64,000 nucleotides of DNA from ZC4RG20 sp963782445. Its GTDB lineage: Bacteria > Pseudomonadota > Gammaproteobacteria > Steroidobacterales > Rariloculaceae. Position numbers and translations under genes: made by a program. The notes beneath the pieces were generated by a model, which searched no databases, was not told where the DNA came from, and saw only the letters and a program-made list of their open reading frames with translations. The stretch is from assembly GCA_963782445.1 (NCBI GenBank), contig CAWAJM010000001.1:4154001-4218000 (forward strand), read 5' to 3'. Shown here in pieces: positions 53,043 through 61,523 of the stretch. Every line of letters begins with the position of its first letter. Position 1 is the first letter of the stretch.

Positions 53043-54086
53043 TTAGAAGTTCTCTTTGAGAACGGCCTTGAAGCGGGCTTCTTCCTTCGTGATGAGCCCC
53101 TTCGTCATGAGCTCCTGCAGATTCTGGTCGAGCGTCTGCATGCCCTGAGCCTGGCCCGTCTGAATCGCGGAGTACATCTGTGCGATCTTGCCTTCGCGAA
53201 TCAGATTGCGGATCGCCGGAGAGCCGATCATGATCTCGTGCGCGGCGATGCGGCCGCCGCCGATGCGCTTCAGCAGCGTTTGGGAGATGACGGCGCGCAG
53301 GGACTCCGAGAGCATGCTGCGGACCATCTCCTTTTCCGCGGCTGGAAACACGTCGACGACGCGGTCGATCGTCTTCGCGGCCGAGCTCGTATGCAGCGTA
53401 CCGAAAACGAGATGGCCCGTCTCCGCGGCCGTCAGCGCCAGGCGGATCGTCTCGAGGTCGCGCATTTCGCCGACGAGGATCACGTCCGGATCCTCGCGCA
53501 GCGCGGAACGCAGCGCCTCGCTGAATCCCAGCGTATCGCGATGGACCTCGCGCTGGTTGATCAGCGACTTCTTGCTCTCGTGCACGAACTCGATGGGGTC
53601 TTCGATCGTGATGATGTGGTCCGGCTTGCTTTCGTTGATGTAGTCGACCATGGCGGCCAGCGTGGTCGACTTACCCGACCCCGTGGGCCCCGTGACGAGC
53701 ACGAGGCCGCGCGGGTGCATCGAGATGTCCTTGAAGATGCGGGGCGCCCCGAGGTCGTCGAGGGTGAGGATCTCCGAAGGGATCGTACGGAAAACCGCCG
53801 CGCAGCCGCGGGCCTGATTGAACGCATTGACGCGGAAGCGCGAGAGCTTCGGAATCTCGAAGGAGAAGTCCGTTTCCAGGAACTCCTCGAAATCCTTCCG
53901 CTGTTTGTCGTTCATGATGTCGTATACCATACTGTGCACTTCCTTGTGCTTCAGTGCTGGCATGTTGATTCGCTTGACGTCTCCGTCCACCCGGATGATG
54001 GGCGGCACGCCGGCGGAGAGATGCAGATCCGACGCATTGTTCTTGACGGCAAATGCGAGCAGTTGAGCGATGTCTACGGCGGCCAT
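53043..54086 (-). CDS. pilT: Type IV pilus retraction ATPase PilT
   Basis: A 347-residue hexameric ATPase that depolymerises pili, powering twitching. N-terminal NASDLHLSAGVPPIIRVDGDV, Walker A TGPTGSGKSTTLA, Walker B DVILVGEMRDLETI and His box GHLVFGTLHTSSAAKTIDRVVD are present. The retraction-specific motif AIRNLIREGK is intact near residue 288. The start at 54086 has GGAAGG at good spacing. It is divergent from yggS, as in Pseudomonas, and heads the pilT-pilU-paralogue row. Confidence 0.97.
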   Translation of the reverse strand: MAAVDIAQLLAFAVKNNASDLHLSAGVPPIIRVDGDVKRINMPALKHKEVHSMVYDIMNDKQRKDFEEFLETDFSFEIPKLSRFRVNAFNQARGCAAVFRTIPSEILTLDDLGAPRIFKDISMHPRGLVLVTGPTGSGKSTTLAAMVDYINESKPDHIITIEDPIEFVHESKKSLINQREVHRDTLGFSEALRSALREDPDVILVGEMRDLETIRLALTAAETGHLVFGTLHTSSAAKTIDRVVDVFPAAEKEMVRSMLSESLRAVISQTLLKRIGGGRIAAHEIMIGSPAIRNLIREGKIAQMYSAIQTGQAQGMQTLDQNLQELMTKGLITKEEARFKAVLKENF

Positions 54087-54173
54087 ATCTAACCTTCCGG
54101 AACCACGAAATCCCCCCCGGGAGCGAGGGCCTGCGAAGGACTTGGATAGTATAGTTAAGGGCCACGACAAAGC

Positions 54174-54863
54174 GTGACTGGCATCACGGACCGTTTGGCA
54201 CGCGTCTCGGCCGACGTTCGAAGCGCGCTCGAGCGCGCATCGAGGCCGGCCGACGACGCGCTCATCGTCGCCGTCAGTAAGGGGCATCCGGCCGCCTCGG
54301 TCCGAGAGGCGTATGCGGCCGGTCAGCGTCACTTCGGCGAAAGCTACGTGCAGGAGGCTCTGCCCAAGATCGAGAAGATCGCGGCGCCCGACATCGTCTG
54401 GCACTTCATCGGCCGGCTGCAGGGCAACAAAACCCGGGCAGTCGCGGAGCATTTCCAGTGGGTGCACACGCTCGACCGCGAGCGCACGGCGGTGCGCCTT
54501 AACGCACAGCGGCCATACTACGCGCCGCCGCTCGAGGTCCTGATCCAGATCAACCTGGCGGGCGAAGCCCAGAAGGGCGGCGTCGCGCCGGCCGAAGCCG
54601 CGCCCTTGGCCGAGGCCCTGCGGCCGCTGTCGCGGCTGCGCCTGCGCGGCCTCATGACGGTGCTGCCGGCGGGGCTCGCCGAACGGCAGGCCGCGGCGCT
54701 GTTCGACGCGCTTCGCGAGCTCGCCGGCCGCCTGCTCGCGGCCGGGATCGAGACGGACACGCTCTCGATGGGCATGTCCGAGGATTTCGGTCTCGCGATC
54801 GAGCACGGCTCGAATTGCGTGCGCATCGGCTCGGCGATCTTCGGTCCGCGGGCGCCGACGTGA
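54174..54863 (+). CDS. yggS: YggS family PLP-homeostasis protein
   Basis: A 229-residue single-domain TIM-barrel PLP protein (PLPBP/PipY). The PLP lysine is in LIVAVSKGHPAASVREAYAAG at about residue 36; most homologues read VSKTxP, here VSKGHP. HFGESYVQEALPKIE, WHFIGRLQGNKTR and LSMGMSEDFGLAIEHGSNCVRIGSAIFG bind the phosphate. It buffers intracellular PLP; pdxH in this window makes PLP. The GTG start at 54174 is the only good one. Confidence 0.94.
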   Translation: MTGITDRLARVSADVRSALERASRPADDALIVAVSKGHPAASVREAYAAGQRHFGESYVQEALPKIEKIAAPDIVWHFIGRLQGNKTRAVAEHFQWVHTLDRERTAVRLNAQRPYYAPPLEVLIQINLAGEAQKGGVAPAEAAPLAEALRPLSRLRLRGLMTVLPAGLAERQAAALFDALRELAGRLLAAGIETDTLSMGMSEDFGLAIEHGSNCVRIGSAIFGPRAPT

Positions 54864-54896
54864 TATCTTGCATGCAATTTCCCGAATTGGACTCCC

Positions 54897-55439
54897 ATGC
54901 CCGCGGTTCTGTTTCTCGTCAAGGCCTTCACGGACCTCTACCTGCTCACGTTTCTGCTGCGCTTCCTCATGCAGTGGGCCAGGGCGGACTTCTACAACCC
55001 GCTCGCTCAGTTCGTCGTGCGAGTCACGAACCCGCTGGTGCGGCCGGCGCGGCGCTTCCTGCCGAGCGTGCGCTCCGTCGATGCTCCGACGCTCATCGTG
55101 CTCGCGGCCCTCGAGGCGCTCGCGACCTGGCTGCTGCTCGCGATTGCGGGCGCCGGGTTTCCGGGAGGCTACTTCATCGCGCTCGTGGTCTTGCGGCTCA
55201 TTAACCTGACTTTGTGGTTCTACACCCTCGCGATCATCGTCTACGCCCTGTTGAGCTGGGTCGCGCAACCCGGTTACAGCCCCATTGCGGCGCTGCTCGA
55301 CGACCTCGTCGCGCCCGTGCTGCGGCCGGCGCGGCGAATCCTGCCGCCGATCGCCGGGCTCGACCTCTCGCCGCTCATCGTGCTCATCGTCATACAGGCC
55401 GTGCGCATCGCCCTGCCGCTCCCGGGCCTGCTGCGTTGA
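54897..55439 (+). CDS. yggT: YggT family membrane protein (two YggT domains)
   Basis: A 180-residue inner-membrane protein with duplicated YggT units. Each ends in the hallmark NPLVRPARRFLPS (residue about 42) or APVLRPARRILPPIAGLDLSPLI (about 135). Four hydrophobic helices alternate with these. YggT-type proteins are implicated in osmotic tolerance and, in cyanobacteria and plastids, in membrane organisation; the molecular role is unknown. In Pseudomonas proC lies between yggS and yggT; here it is absent and the gap is 33 bases. Confidence 0.93.
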   Translation: MPAVLFLVKAFTDLYLLTFLLRFLMQWARADFYNPLAQFVVRVTNPLVRPARRFLPSVRSVDAPTLIVLAALEALATWLLLAIAGAGFPGGYFIALVVLRLINLTLWFYTLAIIVYALLSWVAQPGYSPIAALLDDLVAPVLRPARRILPPIAGLDLSPLIVLIVIQAVRIALPLPGLLR

Positions 55440-55536
55440 CGCAGGCCGCGCCGGGGGCGCGGCGGCCCCCGCTCGGGGCCATGACGGGCCCGCGAAAAAT
55501 CGTATATATTTGAAGCGCGACTTCGGGGAGACCTTC

Positions 55537-56046
55537 ATGGAACATCACCTGAGATTGCTACCTTTGCTCGGTTCGCTGGCCTTGCTGTCCGCCTGCGATC
55601 AGCCCGGGCGGCCCGTGGCCGCCGACGCGCAGCAAGCCGATGCCGCCATCCTCCCGGGCACCGAAAGCGCCAAGGACTTCGGCGCCTACGTCGTCCACTT
55701 CAACGCCCTGAAGACGGACGAGCTGACGCCGGACATCGCAAGCCAATACGGCATCGTCAGGAGCCAGAATCGCGCGATGCTCAACGTCAGCATCCTGCAC
55801 AAGGACAAACCCGGCGACGGCATGGGCTCGGCCGTTACGGGCACGGTCACGGCCTCGGCGACGAACCTCACGGGGCAGCTCAAAGCCCTCAACATGCGCG
55901 AGATCAAAGAGGGGACGGCCGTTTACTACATCGGCGAGACGCCCGTAACGGACGGCGAGACGCTCGTGTTCAAGGTGGACGTGAAGCCGGCCGACGACAC
56001 GGGGCCGTTCACCCTGCGCTTCCGGAAGCAGTTCTTCGAGAACTGA
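55537..56046 (+). CDS. DUF4426 lipoprotein
   Basis: A 169-residue protein with a lipobox (LALLSAC) after an 18-residue hydrophobic signal. The mature domain is beta-rich: DFGAYVVHFNALKTDELTPDIASQYGIVRSQNRAMLNVSI and the C-terminal FTLRFRKQFFEN are DUF4426 hallmarks. GGGGAG lies 6 bases before the ATG. The function is unknown. In Pseudomonas the family member is in the same neighbourhood, after metXW, which are missing here. Confidence 0.92.
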   Translation: MEHHLRLLPLLGSLALLSACDQPGRPVAADAQQADAAILPGTESAKDFGAYVVHFNALKTDELTPDIASQYGIVRSQNRAMLNVSILHKDKPGDGMGSAVTGTVTASATNLTGQLKALNMREIKEGTAVYYIGETPVTDGETLVFKVDVKPADDTGPFTLRFRKQFFEN

Positions 56047-56077
56047 GCGGCGCGGACGCCGAAGGCTTCGCGCGGCG

Positions 56078-56548
56078 TCAGTCCGAGCTCGGGTCCGCGA
56101 CGCCGTTACGGATGCGGATCAGGTCGCTGTGCGAGACGTACAGCAAATCGGCGATCTTGCGCACGAGGTGGTCCTCGTACTTGTCGAGATGGTTGTCGGC
56201 CATCGCCACCTTCCACAGCATCTCGACGACTCCGTGCTTCTCCTCGACGCTGAGGCGCTCGTGCAGGCGGCGCGTGAACGACTGCAGCGAAGCGGCCTTG
56301 TCGGCCTCGGTCTTGGCTTCCTCGACGAGCATTCCGGCCTCGCCGGCCGAGAGATGGAAGAAATCTTCGAGCAGCTCGAGCGCCTTCTTGTCCTCGACGA
56401 GGTCCTCGGAAAAGTCCGCCCGCGCGACCTCCACGAGCAGCAGCGCAGTCGCGACGCGCACCGCATGCCGCCGTGCTTCGGGCGTCGCGGGCGCGCCGCC
56501 CGCCTCGCCGAAGGCGCGTTCGAACATGTCCGCGAGGCCCCTCAGCAT
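56078..56548 (-). CDS. TerB-like helical protein
   Basis: A 156-residue soluble protein, all helical, of the TerB/DjlA-N type. Repeated acidic loops are ADFSEDLVEDKKALELLEDFF and MADNHLDKYEDHLVRKIADLLYVSHSDLIRIR, the latter matching the TerB metal-binding pattern. The family name comes from tellurite resistance, but most chromosomal single copies have unknown roles. It overlaps the upstream hydrolase gene by 7 bases and is probably co-translated. It is convergent with the DUF4426 gene. Confidence 0.85.
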   Translation of the reverse strand: MLRGLADMFERAFGEAGGAPATPEARRHAVRVATALLLVEVARADFSEDLVEDKKALELLEDFFHLSAGEAGMLVEEAKTEADKAASLQSFTRRLHERLSVEEKHGVVEMLWKVAMADNHLDKYEDHLVRKIADLLYVSHSDLIRIRNGVADPSSD

Positions 56549-57228
56549 GCGCGGCCTCCGCCCCGGCCGTTCGCGGCCCCGGCCGCCCCCCGCGTCTCGA
56601 AGTCGGCGGCGAAGAAGCTTTCGACGCGCCGACCGAGCTCGTTGAGCTTCCCGTGGAAGAAGTGCGAGGCCCCGGCGACGACGGCGACCTCGGCCGCGGG
56701 GCCGCGGGCCGCGAGCCAGCGCTCGGCCTCGGCCAGCCCGACGAGCTCGTCTTCGGCCGCCAGCACGGCGAGCCAGGGGCAGGCGGGCGGCAGAAAGTCG
56801 GCCGGCACCCGGGCGACGGGCAGCGCGACGGTCACGAGGCCGCGGACGCGCGCGGCCGCCGCGGCTTGGAGCGCAACGGCCGCGCCGAAGGAGAAGCCGC
56901 CGAGGTAGAGGCCGGCCTCGGGACGCTCGCGGCGCACCCACTCGACGACGGCCAGGGCGTCGGCGAGCTCGCCCACGCCGTCGGCATACTCGCCGACGGA
57001 GGCGCCGACCCCGCGGAAGTTGAAGCGGACGCTGACGGCGCCGAGATTCCGGAAGCTCCGCGCGAGCGTGTAGACGACCTTGTTCTCCAGCGTTCCGCCG
57101 TGCAGCGGATGCGGATGGCAAACGACCGCGACGGCCTGCCCGGCCCCGGGCGGCGTCTCGACGAGCGTCTCGAGCGGGCCGGCCGGGCCCGGGACTTCCA
57201 ATCGTTCGGAGCGGGCGCTTCTGCGCAT
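56542..57228 (-). CDS. Alpha/beta hydrolase (COG2945 type)
   Basis: A 228-residue serine hydrolase. The oxyanion/lid start is VCHPHPLHGGTLENKVVYTLAR, nucleophile Ser in GFSFGAAVA near residue 110, Asp in AAEDELVG, and His in GASHFFHGKL near residue 197. This HPHPxxGGxxxNKV layout defines a family of small hydrolases related to dienelactone hydrolase; the substrate is unknown. The start at 57228 (MRRSARSERLEVPGPAG) gives family length; no strong ribosome site is seen. Confidence 0.9.
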   Translation of the reverse strand: MRRSARSERLEVPGPAGPLETLVETPPGAGQAVAVVCHPHPLHGGTLENKVVYTLARSFRNLGAVSVRFNFRGVGASVGEYADGVGELADALAVVEWVRRERPEAGLYLGGFSFGAAVALQAAAAARVRGLVTVALPVARVPADFLPPACPWLAVLAAEDELVGLAEAERWLAARGPAAEVAVVAGASHFFHGKLNELGRRVESFFAADFETRGAAGAANGRGGGRAC

Positions 57229-57251
57229 TACGAAGTCCGGTGCAGCAGCGC

Positions 57252-57614
57252 TCACGCCATCGAGTGCCCCAGGGACGTTGCCATCGAATCCCCGTTCGCG
57301 AGGCGTATGAGGCCGAAGAACTGCCGGTAGACGAACCAGACCCAGGTCAGCGCCAGCACGGCCCAGCCCACGGGGCGTGTGACCCAGCCGATCGACATCC
57401 AGAACAGCGCCCACCAGAACGTGCGGATCATCCAGTTGTGGTGCGAGGCAAAATTCTCGCCGGCGCCGGCCCGCTTCAAGTAGTTGAACACGACGCCGAC
57501 GATGCTCGGCACGGCAGCCACGCTGCCGGCCAGGTGCAGCACGTAGGCCGTCAACACGAGCGCCTTCTCGGATTCCGCCTCCGTGTCGAGGCCGTCGGCT
57601 TCTCTGGTCGTCAT
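57252..57614 (-). CDS. DUF4870-like small membrane protein
   Basis: A 120-residue protein with an acidic N-terminus. Three to four helices are at about residues 18-40 (ALVLTAYVLHLAGSVAAVPSIVGVVF), 60-76 and 80-100, with the family-type segment FASHHNWMIRTFWWALFW between. The placement of the NYLK and SHHNW motifs resembles DUF4870 proteins. The function is unknown. It lies between the hydrolase and msrB genes on the same strand. Confidence 0.8.
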   Translation of the reverse strand: MTTREADGLDTEAESEKALVLTAYVLHLAGSVAAVPSIVGVVFNYLKRAGAGENFASHHNWMIRTFWWALFWMSIGWVTRPVGWAVLALTWVWFVYRQFFGLIRLANGDSMATSLGHSMA

Positions 57615-57682
57615 GGCGTCACTCCGGTCTGGTGGCGAGGGCCGCGCAACTGGCACGCCTCGTGCGTGCAAGAACCGCGCCG

Positions 57683-58090
57683 CTATTCGTCTGCCCCGGC
57701 GGGCTCGAACTCCAATGCCGCCGAGTTGATGCAGTAACGCAGCCCCGTCGGCTGCGGCCCATCGGGGAAAACGTGGCCGAGATGCGCACCGCAGTTCGCG
57801 CAGCGAACCTCCTCGCGAACCTGACCGAGGCTGCGATCCTCGTGCGTCTCGACGGCTTCGGCCGCCGCGGGCTCGTAGAAGCTCGGCCAGCCCGTGCCGG
57901 AATCGTACTTCTCGCCGGACCGGAACAGGTGCTCGCCGCAGACCACGCACAGATACTCGCCGGGCGCCTTGTTCGCGTAATACCGGCCGCTGAACGGTCT
58001 CTCCGTGCCGGCCTCCTGGGTCACATGATACTGCTCCGGCGTCAGGCGCCGGGCCAGCTCCTCGTCGGACGCGCGTTTCCTGTCCTTCAC
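57683..58090 (-). CDS. msrB: Peptide-methionine (R)-S-oxide reductase
   Basis: A 135-residue repair enzyme reducing methionine-R-sulfoxide. The zinc site is formed by CVVCGEHLF and CANCGAHLGHVF. Substrate pocket YDSGTGWPSFYEP and the catalytic Cys in LRYCINSAALEF are present. The GTG start at 58090 follows GAGGAGGC. An N-terminal Asp/Arg-rich lead precedes the domain. It is cytosolic, with no signal peptide. Confidence 0.95.
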   Translation of the reverse strand: MKDRKRASDEELARRLTPEQYHVTQEAGTERPFSGRYYANKAPGEYLCVVCGEHLFRSGEKYDSGTGWPSFYEPAAAEAVETHEDRSLGQVREEVRCANCGAHLGHVFPDGPQPTGLRYCINSAALEFEPAGADE

Positions 58091-58165
58091 GCCTCGCCTC
58101 CTCTGCTTGGCTAGATGGTATCGCAAGCGGGCCCCGAACGGCATCGGCGCGTCCGGCCGGGCGGA

Positions 58166-60061
58166 TCAGCTTCCGGCGCCGGGGTCCGGATCGAGCTCGA
58201 CGAGCAGCTCGTTGAGCCGTTTGACGAAGGCCGCGGGATCGGCGAGCTGGCGGCCCTCCGCCAGCGTCGCCTGATCCAACAGCACCTGCGCGAGGCGTTC
58301 GAACCGCGCGTCGTCGCGCTCGCGGCCCAGGTGCTTGACGAGCGGATGGCCCGGGTTGAGCTCGAGGCTCGGCCGCATCTCGGGCGCCTCGTGCCCGGCG
58401 ACCTTGAGCAGCTCGCGCATCTGGTAACCGATATCCTCCTCGCCGATCACGAGACAGGCCGCGGACTCGCTGAGCCGTGAGCTGAAGCGAACCTCGTCGA
58501 CGCGGTCGCGCAGCGCGCGCTTCACGCGCTTGAGCACGTCTCGCTCGTCCTTGTCGGGCGCCGCGGCCACTTTGGCCTCGCTGCCGAGCTTGCCGAGATC
58601 GAGCTCGCCGCGGGCGACGTCCTTGAACGGCTTGCCCTGGTAGTCGTCGACGTGCTGCATGAGCCATTCATCGAGCCGCCCCGTCAGCAGCAGCACCTCG
58701 ATGTCGCGCGCCCTGAACACCTCGAGGTGAGGGCTCGAGCGCGCCGTGCCGAGCGAATCGGCGCGCAGGTAGTAAATCGCCTCCTGCTCGGCCTTGGCGC
58801 CCGCGAGATAGTCGGCCAGGCTGCGGTCCTCGGCGTCGCCCGCCGAGCGCGTCGAGCTGAACCGCAGCAGCTCGGCGATGCGCTCGCGATTGCCCGGGTC
58901 CTCGGCGAGCCCTTCCTTGAAGACCTCCCCGAATTCGCTCCAGAACGTCGCATACTTGTCGGGCTCGTCCTTCGCGAGCCGCTCGAGCACGTCCAACACG
59001 CGTTTCGTCAGCGCGGCACGAATGGCCGAGACGTTGGGATCGTCCTGCAGCATTTCGCGCGAGACATTGAGCGGCAGGTCCGCCGCATCGACGATGCCCC
59101 GAACGAAGCGCAGATACAGGGGGAGAAAATCGCCGGCCGCGTCGGTGATGAAGACGCGCCGCACGTAGAGCTTGACGCCGCGCGGCGCCTCGCGGTTCCA
59201 CAGGTCGAACGGCGCCGTCGCAGGCACGTAGAGCAGCGCCGTGAACTCGCGCTTGCCTTCGACGCGGTTGTGCGTCCAGGCGAGCGGCTCGGAAGAATCG
59301 TGGGCGATGTGCCGGTAGAACTCGAGATACTCGCGGTCCTCGATCTCCGTGCGCGGCCGCGTCCACAGGGCCTTGGCTCGGTTCACGGGTTCGCCCGCGG
59401 CGTCGGGCGTATCGGAGGCCTTGCGCAGCCGGACCGGAAAGCCGATGTGATCCGAGTACTTGCGGACCAGCGCCTCGACCCGCAGCGGCTCGCAGAACTC
59501 GGCCGCATCTTCCCTGAGCTTGAGCCGGACGGCGGTGCCGCGCTCGGCGCACGTGCAGGTCTCGACCGTGTACTCCCCGCGGCCGTCCGAGACCCAGCGC
59601 ACGCCCTGCTCGGCCGGTAGGCCCGCTCGCCGGCTCGTAACCTCGACCTCCTCGGCGACGATAAAAACCGAATAGAACCCGACGCCGAACTGGCCGATGA
59701 GCTGCGCGTCCTGCTTCTGGTCGCCGCTGAGCTGCTCGAGAAACCGCGCCGTGCCGGAATGGGCAATCGTGCCGAGATGCGTCGCGATTTCGTCGCGGCT
59801 CATGCCGATGCCGTTGTCCGTTACGCAGACCTCGCGCTTATCGGGGTCGACCTCGATCGTGATCGCGAGCTCCGCGCCGCCTTCGAGCAGCGCCGGGTCG
59901 GCCAGCGCCTCGAAACGCAGCTTGTCGTTGGCGTCCGAGGCGTTCGAGACGAGCTCGCGCAGGAAGATCTCCCGATTGCTGTACAGCGAATGAATCATGA
60001 GGTGAAGCAGCTGCTTCACCTCTGCTTGAAATCCGTGAGTGGTGGGTTCCGGGGCCGCCAT
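58166..60061 (-). CDS. htpG: Molecular chaperone HtpG (Hsp90)
   Basis: A 631-residue Hsp90 family ATPase. The GHKL site has LMIHSLYSNREIFLRELVSNASDAN (catalytic Glu and Asn), VTDNGIGMSRDEI and GQFGVGFYSVFIVAEEVEV. The middle domain has LYVRRVFITD and the C-terminal dimerisation domain follows at about 500. The length is normal. It acts as a homodimer in protein remodelling with DnaK. It has its own heat-shock promoter (60096-60122). Confidence 0.97.
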   Translation of the reverse strand: MAAPEPTTHGFQAEVKQLLHLMIHSLYSNREIFLRELVSNASDANDKLRFEALADPALLEGGAELAITIEVDPDKREVCVTDNGIGMSRDEIATHLGTIAHSGTARFLEQLSGDQKQDAQLIGQFGVGFYSVFIVAEEVEVTSRRAGLPAEQGVRWVSDGRGEYTVETCTCAERGTAVRLKLREDAAEFCEPLRVEALVRKYSDHIGFPVRLRKASDTPDAAGEPVNRAKALWTRPRTEIEDREYLEFYRHIAHDSSEPLAWTHNRVEGKREFTALLYVPATAPFDLWNREAPRGVKLYVRRVFITDAAGDFLPLYLRFVRGIVDAADLPLNVSREMLQDDPNVSAIRAALTKRVLDVLERLAKDEPDKYATFWSEFGEVFKEGLAEDPGNRERIAELLRFSSTRSAGDAEDRSLADYLAGAKAEQEAIYYLRADSLGTARSSPHLEVFRARDIEVLLLTGRLDEWLMQHVDDYQGKPFKDVARGELDLGKLGSEAKVAAAPDKDERDVLKRVKRALRDRVDEVRFSSRLSESAACLVIGEEDIGYQMRELLKVAGHEAPEMRPSLELNPGHPLVKHLGRERDDARFERLAQVLLDQATLAEGRQLADPAAFVKRLNELLVELDPDPGAGS

Positions 60062-60095
60062 CGTCCTCGCCCTGTTATTGTCGGAAGGCGACTAC

Positions 60096-60122
60096 GATAG
60101 GGGCGGAACGGGATTTTTCAAG
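60096..60122 (-). promoter_or_regulatory. Sigma-32 (heat shock) promoter of htpG
   Basis: The minus strand reads CTTGAAA (60122-60116), 12 bases, then CCCCTATC (60103-60096), a close match to the RpoH consensus CTTGAAA-N11-15-CCCCATNT. Transcription would start about 25-30 bases before the htpG ATG. The -35 overlaps the stop codon of the upstream gene. Confidence 0.75.
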
Positions 60123-60363
60123 CCGAGCTGCTTGCGAGCCGCCGCGCAACGAGGGCGGCGGCCGCGCTCGCGGCCCAGAGGCCCACGCTGCCGAGCGCGA
60201 CGGCGACGAGGACGAGCCAGGCCGTGACGGCCTCGGCCGCGGCGGCCATCGCGGCCGCCGTGAGACCGATGGCCAGCAAGGCGCGGCGCGCCCTTTCCGA
60301 TGCCAGCGCGCCGGCAAATACGAGGTCATCGAGCTCGTCGAGCCACTGCAGGACGATTTCCAT
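60118..60363 (-). CDS. Small two-helix membrane protein of unknown function
   Basis: An 81-residue protein, MEIVLQWLDELDDLVFAG at the start. Two hydrophobic helices lie at about residues 30-48 (LLAIGLTAAAMAAAAEAV) and 52-75. I do not recognise the family. Codon use is host-like. The ATG at 60363 follows no strong ribosome site. It ends 57 bases before htpG. Confidence 0.6.
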   Translation of the reverse strand: MEIVLQWLDELDDLVFAGALASERARRALLAIGLTAAAMAAAAEAVTAWLVLVAVALGSVGLWAASAAAALVARRLASSSA

Positions 60364-60383
60364 GACGAGGCGGGCAGGCGGGT

Positions 60384-60548
60384 TTATTCGGTCAGATCCG
60401 GCAGCGAGTCCCGAGCCGCCTCGCGCTCGGCATCCGGCGATTGTTGCTCCTTGTGGCGACGGGCGGCCTCCATGGCACAGGCAATCCATTCGAGACAATA
60501 GATCGTATTGTCGAAGGGATTGTTTTCGCCGTTATCTCGTGCATCCAT
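60384..60548 (-). CDS. Small hypothetical protein (54 residues)
   Basis: MDARDNGENNPFDNTIYCLEW starts a short acidic protein with a C-x6-C pair (YCLEWIACAMEAARRHKEQQ) and a charged C-terminus. The first half uses fewer G/C-ending codons than neighbours. It is divergent from the orphan parA and 20 bases upstream of the small membrane protein gene. The function is unknown. Confidence 0.5.
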   Translation of the reverse strand: MDARDNGENNPFDNTIYCLEWIACAMEAARRHKEQQSPDAEREAARDSLPDLTE

Positions 60549-60718
60549 TGCTGAGGAATCCCCGCTTCGAGCGTCGCCGTCAATGCTAGTTGCGTGCGCT
60601 CCGCGGCGCTGTGAGGAAACTCTCACGAACGCAAGGAGGTAGCGCCGCGGATGAGTTTAACTTATTGTAACGACTGTGCCGATGCAGCTTAGAACGCGCT
60701 GAAGTTAAGCCCTGCCGG

Positions 60719-61510
60719 ATGCAGAAGATCGTCGTTCTGAACTCGAAAGGCGGCTCCGGGAAGACGACCGTCGCGACGAATTTGGCTGCCTGTTTCGCGG
60801 CCAGAGGCGCGCGTGCCGCGCTCATGGATCGCGACGCGCAAGGTTCGAGCGCGCGCTGGCTGCGCAGGCGGCCTGAGGAGCGCGCCGAGGTTCACGGCAT
60901 CGTGGCGTTCGAGCGCTCGAGCTCCGTTACGCGCACGTGGCAATTGCGGGTGCCGCCCGATTGCGAGCATCTCGTCGTCGATACGCCGGCCGGCGTCGCC
61001 GCACAGTCGCTGCCCGAGTACACGCGCGGCGCGACGGCGATTCTCGTGCCCGTCATGCCCTCGGAGATCGACATCCACGCGACGGCCAAATGCATCTCGG
61101 ATCTGCTGCTCGTCGCCAAGGTCCGGCGGTCCGAAGGCCGGCTCGGCATCGTCGCGAACCGCGTCAAGCGGAACACGCGGATCTCGCAGTCGCTCATGCG
61201 CTTTCTCGACAGCCTCGACATTCCGCTCGTCGCGACGTTCCGGGACGCGCAGAACTACGTGCGGGCGGCGGAGATGGGCATCGGGGTGTACGAGATGCCG
61301 CGCTGGCAGGCCGGCCAGGACGGCGACGAATGGGATCGGCTGCTCGAATGGCTTCGCGGGCGCAAAGAGGTCGGCGCGGAGGGGCCGCGCCGTCAGCCGG
61401 CACCGGCCGGGGCACGGGAAGTCGCACAGGCCACGGGCGCAGGCGGCGCGGCGGCCGAAGCCATAGCGGCTGCGGGAAGGCCGCTGGCAGCAGAGACTTC
61501 CGGGGAGTGA
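60719..61510 (+). CDS. ParA-family ATPase, orphan
   Basis: A 263-residue deviant Walker ATPase. Walker A is KGGSGKTTVATNLA at residues 10-18 (signature Lys10 and Lys15), Walker A' in LMDRDAQGSSARWL, and Walker B HLVVDTPAGV. A C-terminal Ala/Gly-rich tail extends from about residue 220. The typical ParA A' motif DxDPQGS is here DRDAQGS. There is no ParB gene, centromere-like repeat or MinE-like partner nearby, so it is not a plasmid partition locus. Related orphans position chemosensory arrays or other cargo on the nucleoid. Confidence 0.88.
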   Translation: MQKIVVLNSKGGSGKTTVATNLAACFAARGARAALMDRDAQGSSARWLRRRPEERAEVHGIVAFERSSSVTRTWQLRVPPDCEHLVVDTPAGVAAQSLPEYTRGATAILVPVMPSEIDIHATAKCISDLLLVAKVRRSEGRLGIVANRVKRNTRISQSLMRFLDSLDIPLVATFRDAQNYVRAAEMGIGVYEMPRWQAGQDGDEWDRLLEWLRGRKEVGAEGPRRQPAPAGAREVAQATGAGGAAAEAIAAAGRPLAAETSGE

Positions 61511-61523
61511 GCGGACGACGGGC

